Assembly (NCBI GenBank): GCA_046597185.1
Contig: JBKJLF010000078.1
Location: forward strand, 1 to 10,754
Direction of reading: 5' to 3'
Length of the DNA: 10,754 bases
Origin: CAMBDR01 sp046597185
GTDB lineage: Bacteria; Pseudomonadota; Gammaproteobacteria; Burkholderiales; Burkholderiaceae_D
Positions 8,301 through 10,754 of the stretch are shown here, one piece after another (positions within the stretch are counted from its first letter, which is position 1; each line of letters opens with the position of its first letter). The translations under genes were made by a program, and so were the position numbers. The notes beneath the pieces are model-generated. The model saw only the letters and a list, made by a program, of their open reading frames with translations. It was not told the origin of the DNA and made no database searches.

Positions 8301-8827
8301 CTGGTTTTGCCAGCCATAAAATCGGCGTCGCTGATGTTGAGCGTAGTGGCAAGCAAACCAGCCGTATCCACCCGTGCACCCTTACCGAACAGCACACCAT
8401 TCGGGTTAAGAATGAAAACTTGGCCATTGGCATTGAGCAGGCCGTTAATTACCGAGCCTTCTTTGCCAGTAACGCGGTTGAGTGCAATCGCCGCCGCATT
8501 GGGCTGAACAAAATGCACACTTGCGTCTTTGCCGATGGAGAAATGATTCCATTCAATTGCCGCTTTGGCGCTACCTTGCAAAATGGTCATGGAATTGCCG
8601 TTTTGGCCGATGAGGGCTTGGCCTGCTGTCACTACCGCCCCACTCGGTAGCACCGTCGGCGCAAGTCCCGCTGCTTGAGCCGGACTACCGATCGCGACGC
8701 CAAGTAATACGCTAGCAAGCAAAGCCCCCGTGCTACTCGAACTTTTACCTTGGCTACTGGTGTTTTCACCCACCACCATATAGGCATTACGACGACGATT
8801 CCAAACGGTACGGTAAATGCGATTCAT
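2381..8827 (-). CDS. TpsA: giant filamentous-haemagglutinin-type exoprotein with TPS, GLUG, MBG and YDG repeats
   Basis: The 2148-residue protein is the secreted partner of the downstream TpsB and is probably a surface adhesin or biofilm matrix protein. Residues 1-28 are an ESPR (MNRIYRTVWNRRRNAYMVVG...), followed by a signal core with a likely cut after AQA (52). The TPS domain covers ~53-340 and contains NPNGVLFG (141-148). Ten GLUG-type repeats (VGGLIG.N) occupy ~560-870 and end with the usual SFWDKQTTGQS segment. An MBG domain (YGDANP) spans ~928-1021. Twelve YDG units of about 82 residues cover 1022-2017. A non-repeated tail ends in a segment with SRNSLAEIVNGG. I chose ATG 8827 because the ESPR starts there and AAGGA lies eight bases upstream. 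An in-frame GTG at 8857 would add ten residues without an RBS. Only two cysteines are present (961 and 967). The ligand is unknown. Confidence 0.93.
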   Translation of the reverse strand: MNRIYRTVWNRRRNAYMVVGENTSSQGKSSSSTGALLASVLLGVAIGSPAQAAGLAPTVLPSGAVVTAGQALIGQNGNSMTILQGSAKAAIEWNHFSIGKDASVHFVQPNAAAIALNRVTGKEGSVINGLLNANGQVFILNPNGVLFGKGARVDTAGLLATTLNISDADFMAGKTSFSGHAGVVSNLGSLQAHEGGYIALLGGQVSNHGTITATRGTVALAAGNKISLKFSQDALVGVVLDEAALAALVANGQAIHADGGSVIMSAKGAEGLLNTVVNNTGEIRARTIEHKEGKIYLLGEGGAVEVAGKLDVSAPTGGNGGFVETSSHTVKIADGTQVNSLANMGNNGTWLIDPLDFNISSGTATQTTSGIGATTLQTALGNGNVVIQTQSAGAELGNINVNAPVAWSANKLTLEAHADININAIMSATGTSTLDLKTGYNFNQGSPQFVKTNHVLVGIQNENSFKGRIDFDRSGTDILAINGKNITLINALGDQGSKTKLDLQGINGNSNGYYALASNIDASSTSTWNSGKGFTPITFANGAVFDGLGHSVHGLSVNQTKGSYVGLFGQTSGTLRNVAVTGATIVANQGAGVLAGLSMGPTINAITSGTVSGPGGYVGGAIGAIYDGQNTNIHASGTVSSIGNNVGGLAGYLAYQIKISNTSASTNVTGGGTWTGGLIGQNDYGYIDTSHSTGTVSGKDQTGGLVGSNNSGKVTNSYSTSDVTGIGTNATGGTGGLVGKNSNGQVTGSYATGVINGVDNVGGLIGNTEQKGGVTAANTISTSYSTGSVISIGKNVGGLIGYNNANAVTNVYSRGSIEATGDNVGGLIGKNGGAVTNAYATGYTSSGGSEIGGLIGLNTGTVTNSFWDKQTTGQSTSAGGGTAKTSAEMKVSSLFTDATWNFTFHSGVWARKDTLNDAYPILRTFGYTDPITITLNDLALSRGYGDANPTLGATGWTVSGCDDNATCLGSVDWGSAITATSKVGIYNYGDANTLLVTLGKGYGTLNDYEISITKGTLSVTKAQLTVDGSTANDKPYDRTDTATINLGVLTGLKNGETLNLSAGSAVFDSANAGSRTASATLTLKDGTGSVSNYEMASNKLSGIAATISPLAINVAGQNDKPYDRLSSVDANLLKITNVIGGDKVSLSGSATLAGKDVGLQALSSLSGLKIDNANYTLTDATMGSGVTIFPRLVSVQNKTGASRVYDGSTDAVYSLLELTNVINGDTVNLSGGKAVLGGKDAGKQTVTGVGTLALDNKNYTLEEATAAGTVLITPLAINVAGQNDKPYDRLTSVDANLLKITNVIGGDKVSLSGSATLAGKDVGLQALSSLSGLTINNANYTVTDATMGSGVTIFPRLVSVQNKTGASRVYDGSTDAVYSLLELTNVINGDTVNLSGGKAVLGGKDAGKQTVTGVGTLALDNKNYTLEEATASGSVTITPLALVIAAAEDATRVYNGTKLVATTLLKMNNVLGGDKISLSGTATLLDKNVGNQSVVSPSGLSIDNANYTLTNATMQGSVSITAKAASAQAIADAARLYNGSATADSNLFSITGLLEGDSAVLGGSATLASKNVGNQAVTGFAGLTISNSNYRLTAAHGNLAISALPVSIATISNASREYNGTDTAAASLLQITNAASGDNVTLAGSATLAGKNVGSQALSNLAGLTLSDTNYTFIGASMSGNLQITQRALGVATVEGASRIYDGSNLVNANLLALSGLLDGDSASLSGSGGLAAKDVGLRALTSLDGLKLSNSNYTLNGATASGNLSITPRMVNLSAIAGATRLYDASATVAADLLSVNGLVSGDRASLTGNATLTAKDVGNQAISSLAGLSLSNGNYSLNGASASGVVAITPRPLALLPIDSASRLYNGGTELAANLLKVNGLLEGDSTNLSGSLSLAAKNVGNQALIGLGSFKQSNPNYLVTTASLSGSVTINALPIKASTVTGASKPFDGSTEAAASLFSLDGILSGDSAVLGGNATLASNAGNVSVVGLGSLNLNNSNYKLSGASGTVNIVSAVQSTQTDTTAEAQRVEVPGKTEMLGNAGLPNKDTISQFTPLPPNVKTTPANLSASFGEGVALNLVSSPGPNEKTESVTLEQAKRMVAPNAGQGTGEREVRVPVSRNSLAEIVNGGVKLPGGVDQLLFVVKGN
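2777..5764 (-). repeat. Array of twelve YDG repeats in TpsA
   Basis: Codons 1022-2017 form units of 80-90 residues starting at about 1022, 1112, 1193, 1276, 1358, 1441, 1525, 1606, 1689, 1772, 1855 and 1938. Each has a Y-D/N-G signature near its start (variants PYDR, VYDG, VYNG, LYNG, EYNG, IYDG, LYDA, PFDG). GD..SLSGSATLA.KNVG follows, then a closing NxNYTL and an ITP-type strand. Units 2-3 and 4-5 are near-identical pairs; the others are diverged. YDG repeats are known from large TpsA adhesins, where they form the projecting stalk. Confidence 0.85.
4536..5506. repeat. 495-bp tandem duplication inside the YDG array
   Basis: Bases 4536-5010 and 5031-5506 align without gaps at a constant offset of 495 bases (165 codons). 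I counted about 25 differences over ~476 bases by eye, roughly 95% identity. The duplication covers two consecutive, mutually different YDG units (types PYDR and VYDG), so the frame and the alternating order are kept. Similarity falls off sharply on both sides. Confidence 0.9.
5765..6046 (-). other. MBG domain of TpsA with the protein's only cysteine pair
   Basis: Codons ~928-1021. The YGDANP motif (944-949), the closing NDYEISITKGTLSVTKA and the Ig-like strand pattern identify an MBG-type domain between the GLUG and YDG regions. It contains C961 and C967 in SGCDDNATCLGS, spaced to form a small disulfide loop after export. Boundaries are approximate. Confidence 0.75.
6218..7150 (-). repeat. 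GLUG repeat region of TpsA
   Basis: Codons ~560-870. The motif (V/T/I)GG(L/A)(I/V/A)G recurs ten times, at about residues 564 (YVGLFGQT), 618, 646, 676, 702, 735, 761, 797, 824 and 851, each followed by a short SYSTG or YATG strand. It closes with SFWDKQTTGQSTSAGGGT, which normally ends GLUG regions. GLUG repeats are stalk-like surface-protein elements, and no ligand can be read from them. Confidence 0.8.
7808..8671 (-). other. TPS (haemagglutination activity) domain of TpsA
   Basis: Codons ~53-340. This N-terminal beta-helix module is what the POTRA domains of TpsB recognise. Visible family features are FVQPN (106-110), ALNRV (115-119), NGQVFILNPNGVLFG (134-148) and the later GGYIALLGGQVSN (195-207). 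The end is approximate, placed before the IDPLDFNIS segment. Confidence 0.8.
8672..8827 (-). other. ESPR plus Sec signal peptide of TpsA
   Basis: Codons 1-52 of tpsA. The first ~28 residues form the conserved extended signal peptide region, rich in Arg and Asn (MNRIYRTVWNRRRNAYMVVG). A Ser-rich spacer and the hydrophobic core ALLASVLLGVAIGSPAQA follow. ESPRs are known from large autotransporters and TpsA proteins of beta- and gamma-proteobacteria, where they slow inner-membrane targeting. This supports both the start codon and the host assignment. Confidence 0.85.
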
Positions 8828-8835
8828 TTGACGCT

Positions 8836-8840
8836 TCCTT
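8836..8840 (-). promoter_or_regulatory. Ribosome binding site of tpsA
   Basis: On the minus strand AAGGA lies eight bases before the ATG at 8827. It fixes this ATG as the start rather than the in-frame GTG at 8857, which has no such site. Confidence 0.75.
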
Positions 8841-8948
8841 TCAGGTGAGACTGCCACAACAGGCCGAAATCCATCGCCTGAGTATGCCTATAATTTGTTC
8901 AGGTAGCACAGGTTTTTTATATTTTTTTGCCCATTGTTGCAGCCTGCG

Positions 8949-8977
8949 AATATTAATTATCAAAAAATAAAGTTCAA
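8949..8977 (-). promoter_or_regulatory. Candidate sigma-70-like promoter of the tpsA-tpsB operon in an AT-rich leader
   Basis: On the minus strand TTGAAC (8972-8977) is followed after 16 bases by TAATAT (8950-8955), or after 17 by AATATT. Each hexamer matches the consensus at only four of six positions. The surrounding region 8909-9020 is strikingly AT-rich and holds T6 (8913-8918) and T7 (8922-8928) tracts on the + strand, between the candidate promoter and the gene. The implied 5' leader is roughly 110-120 bases. The AT-richness could recruit H-NS-like silencers; that is inference. Confidence 0.3.
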
Positions 8978-9067
8978 GTTAAAATTAAATTTGTGATTGC
9001 TGTTTGAATTTTTAGTGTCGAGATGCAAACTAAGGACAGCTTAAAAAACTGGTGCGAGCGACCCTGG

Positions 9068-9228
9068 CAGCCTGTCGGAGATAGAAAATCGAAGCGAAAA
9101 ACTTTGCTACGACAGCACAGATTTTGCCAACTTTGTAGCGTCAGTATTGATATATTGACCAAAAATGTGGCAAAATATGGGCCGAGTAGCGGACTTTGCA
9201 GTCGATTATTCCTATGTCCGACAGACTG
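9068..9228. mobile_element. 161-bp MITE-like element or collapsed insertion sequence
   Basis: The left end on the + strand begins CAGCCTGTCGGAGATAG; the right end on the minus strand begins CAGTCTGTCGGACATAG. They agree at 15 of 17 positions. Looser agreement continues inward (ATCGA, GCTAC, ATTTTGCCA in both arms) to about 65-70 bases. The flanking bases are CTGG on the left and CTAG on the right, possibly an imperfect 4-bp target duplication. The element is too short for a transposase and no open frame in it looks real, so it would be non-autonomous or an internal-deletion remnant. I cannot name the parent IS family. It lies about 240 bp upstream of tpsA and about 70 bp from the CopA sliver. 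Confidence 0.65.
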
Positions 9229-9296
9229 CTAGTAGCAACTTGAGAATCGGCGCTTTGCCAAGATACGCAATTGCATCGCCGTGACTTTATACTTGG

Positions 9297-9395
9297 TACG
9301 GCACTAACGAAATAGCCCGCCACCCAGTCGGCCATACGCTGCATGGGCGCTTTGGCGCGTTGCGCATTGACAACCATATTCACAATCTGGGCCAC
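9297..9395 (-). pseudogene. Internal sliver of a CopA-type heavy-metal P-type ATPase gene
   Basis: The minus-strand frame reads VAQIVNMVVNAQRAKAPMQR followed by MADWVAGYFVSAV. This is the conserved stretch between the actuator domain and the next membrane helix of copper-exporting P1B ATPases (typically L.QIV.MV..AQ.S.APIQRLAD.VAG.FVPAV). Only about 33 codons survive of a gene usually near 750 codons. Phosphorylation motif, CPC motif and metal-binding domains are absent. The frame is closed by a stop at 9408-9410 on one side and runs into unrelated sequence past ~9297 on the other. It lies antisense to the cusC/cusB remnants, with ~30 unassigned bases between. The assignment rests on a short but characteristic segment. 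Confidence 0.6.
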
Positions 9396-9426
9396 ACGGT
9401 GTGTGCGCTAACAGCGGCTGAGGCAC

Positions 9427-10035
9427 GGCAGCCTGACTGCCGACTTTATGACCATGCGCCGCATCGGCATCAGCCAGGACGTACCAAACCAGGGCAAACG
9501 CACTGCACGGATAGCCGCTGCGGCGGCGCGCATCGGGCAAAGCGAGGCGGTGCAGCAAGCCACAGCCCGCATGCTGCGGCTGGAAGTGGCCAGAGCCTGG
9601 CTCAAGCGCTACAACATCGAGCAACAATTGGCACAAATTGCCTTGTTGCAGACGGAAAATCAGCGTTTTGCCAAAGTACTACAGGCGCAACTGGGCAGTG
9701 GCCGGGGCAATGCCAGCGATGCCGTATTAGCACGCCAGGAAGCGGCCATGCGTGCCGAACATAGTCAAAAACTGGCGCAGGATTGGGCCGAACTGGAACA
9801 CTTGGGCCACGTCATCGAACGCACCCGGCGCGTGTTTCGGCCCCTGGCCCAGAAAAAGGTGGAACTGGCGCTGGCCAGTTTTCAAAGCGGCAAAGGGCTA
9901 TTATTAGAAGTGATGGCGGCGCGACGCGAAGCGCTGAAATTGCAATTAAAGCAAATTATGCAGGAGGGCGAGCAAGATTTGCTGGCCGCGCAAATCCTGC
10001 TGACCTATCAAAATGAAACCGGAGCGCAACCATGA
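9427..10035 (+). pseudogene. 5'-truncated, internally deleted CusC/TolC-family outer-membrane factor of a copper/silver RND efflux system
   Basis: Recognisable homology begins at GSLTADFMTMRRIGISQDVP, normally ~100 residues into the protein. The signal peptide, lipobox and first half of the barrel/coiled-coil repeat are missing, and an in-frame stop lies at 9409-9411. The frame then runs about 203 codons to a TGA at 10033-10035. Two coiled-coil segments typical of outer-membrane efflux proteins remain (about codons 30-110 and 112-190 from ATG 9448, the second with ASFQSGKGLLLEVMAARREA). The usual central ~100 residues, including the second set of barrel strands, appear to be missing near AEHSQKLAQ/DWAELEHL (~9760-9785), which suggests an in-frame deletion. 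The end overlaps the CusB start as ATGA, the normal cusC-cusB layout. ATG 9448 has no ribosome binding site. A working product is very unlikely. Confidence 0.7.
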
Positions 10036-10604
10036 GCCGCATAACAGGCCAGGCCAATCTGGCCCAACCGCGCAGGCTGCTGCGCCGCTGGCTCGGTGGG
10101 CTAACTGGCTTGCTATTTTTAGTCTTGCTCACGCTCGGCGCTTATCGCTTGGGCCAGCGCCACAGCGCCCCTATGGATCAAGCGGCGGCGGCATCGGCGG
10201 CGGCATCGGCGGCGGCATCGGCCATGACGGGCGCAGATGGCAAAAAGGTGTTGTACTGGTATGACCCGATGGTGCCGCCCCAAAAATTCGATCAACCGGG
10301 CAAATCACCGTTTATGGATATGCAACTGGTGCCGCGCTATGCCGATGAAGCGGGCGACGATGGCCAAGGTTTGCGCATCAGCACCCGCGCCAGCCAAACC
10401 TTGGGGCTACGGCTGACCAAGGTCGAACAAGGCAATCTGGCCAGCCACATTGAATTGATCGGCAGCATCGGTTTTAATGAACGCGATATCAGTATCGTGC
10501 AAACCCGCACCGCCGGTTTTGTCGAGCGGGTATATGGCCATGCGGTGGGCTATGTGGCATCACCTTGGCGCAGATGTTTGATACTGCCGTCAGCCAAAAT
10601 ATGA
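10032..10604 (+). pseudogene. 3'-truncated CusB-type periplasmic adaptor of a copper/silver RND efflux pump
   Basis: The authentic N-terminal 173 residues show an arginine-rich start, a membrane anchor at ~20-40, an Ala/Ser linker (51-64) and a heavy-metal-binding domain. That domain, at ~75-105, reads YWYDPMVPPQKFDQPGKSPF and MDMQLVPRY, with Met/Asp in place of Cys, as in many CusB proteins. The start of the membrane-proximal and barrel-sandwich region follows (SHIELIGSIGFNERDISIVQ, RTAGFVERVYGHAVG). Homology stops at codon 173 (base 10550). The remaining 17 codons read through antisense sequence of an unrelated gene to a stop at 10602-10604. Full-length CusB proteins are about 400-500 residues, so the lipoyl, beta-barrel and hairpin parts are lost and CusA is absent. 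The ATG overlaps the cusC stop by four bases. Confidence 0.75.
10184..10219 (+). repeat. Three copies of a 12-bp minisatellite in the CusB linker
   Basis: GGCGGCGGCATC is repeated exactly three times (10184-10195, 10196-10207, 10208-10219). In the CusB frame it encodes the AAAS/AAS-type Ala/Ser linker between membrane anchor and metal-binding domain. Copy number is multiple-of-three safe, so slippage would change linker length without a frameshift. Confidence 0.8.
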
Positions 10605-10754
10605 TCTAGCCCACCGTGCGTGCCGACCCACAGCCGCCCACGGCGGTCGGTGTGCAAGACTTGAATCCAATTGTCCGGCAAGCTGGTTGCATCTTTAGGG
10701 TCGGGCTGATAGACCCGGAAACGATAACCATCCCAGCGCGCCAAGCCGCCTTGG
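10550..10754 (-). pseudogene. Fragment of a Reg_prop (two-component-regulator propeller) sensor gene, open at the window edge
   Basis: Reading from the right edge, the minus strand encodes QGGLARWDGYRFRVYQPDPK and continues through WIQVLHTDRRGRLWVGTHGG to a TAG at 10550-10552. GGL(A)R(F/W)DGY.F..Y and D..G.LW(V/I)GT.GGL are hallmarks of Reg_prop blades in the periplasmic sensor half of hybrid histidine kinases or GGDEF proteins. About one and a half blades are visible. The frame is open past the window edge, so the 5' part may exist outside. The 3' part ends exactly where the CusB homology begins, so it is truncated: propellers normally have a dozen or more such blades followed by a signalling domain. 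Confidence 0.65.

Noticed and set aside
8828..8857. Upstream GTG start adding ten residues to TpsA
   Set aside because: No ribosome binding site precedes it, and the conserved ESPR begins exactly at the ATG at 8827, which has AAGGA eight bases upstream.
8889..8894. Perfect TATAAT on the + strand
   Set aside because: No -35-like hexamer lies 16-18 bases upstream (sequence there is GAAATC-like) and no gene follows on the + strand.
9023..9232. Open frame of 69 codons on the + strand (and overlapping minus frames)
   Set aside because: It runs through the inverted-repeat element, has no recognisable domain or RBS, and its sequence is explained by the element ends.
9396..9426. Possible integron attC or recombination site between the CopA sliver and cusC
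   Set aside because: No R'/R'' core sites or long imperfect palindrome are visible; about 30 bases remain simply unassigned.

Overview
The window comes from a Gram-negative proteobacterium, most likely a beta- or gamma-proteobacterium. The evidence is an extended signal peptide (ESPR) on a giant two-partner-secretion exoprotein, a ShlB/FhaC-type outer-membrane transporter, and CusC/CusB/CopA-type metal-efflux gene remnants. I cannot name the genus.

Left flank (1-608): no intact gene. It holds the last 57 codons of an Rpn-family (PD-(D/E)XK nuclease/transposase-like) gene on the + strand, then about 320 bp of non-coding DNA with a perfect FNR/ANR-type box (474-487) and a small hairpin. Neither serves an obvious gene.

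Centre (609-8827, minus strand): a complete two-partner secretion (type Vb) operon. The upstream gene encodes a 2148-residue TpsA exoprotein: ESPR plus signal peptide, TPS haemagglutination-type domain, GLUG repeats, an MBG domain, twelve YDG repeats and a C-terminal tail. The second gene encodes its TpsB transporter (two POTRA domains and a 16-stranded barrel expected). Stop and start overlap as TGATG, so translation is probably coupled. The YDG array carries a recent-looking 495-bp tandem duplication. TpsB lacks the arginine of the VRGY/VRAY motif in its L6 loop.

Upstream of the operon (8828-9300): a leader with a good ribosome binding site, an AT-rich promoter region with T6 and T7 tracts, and a 161-bp element bounded by matching inverted repeats, probably a MITE or collapsed insertion sequence.

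Right flank (9297-10754): a graveyard of copper/silver-efflux genes. A ~99-bp sliver of a CopA-type P-type ATPase lies antisense. Next comes a CusC-type outer-membrane factor that has lost its 5' end and apparently its middle. A CusB-type adaptor, joined to it by a 4-bp ATGA overlap, is cut at codon 173. Its end fuses head-on to a fragment of a Reg_prop (beta-propeller) sensor gene on the minus strand. The adhesin operon is therefore the only apparently intact system here and sits between decayed, rearranged segments. The short inverted junctions on the right could be genuine rearrangements or assembly/amplification chimeras.
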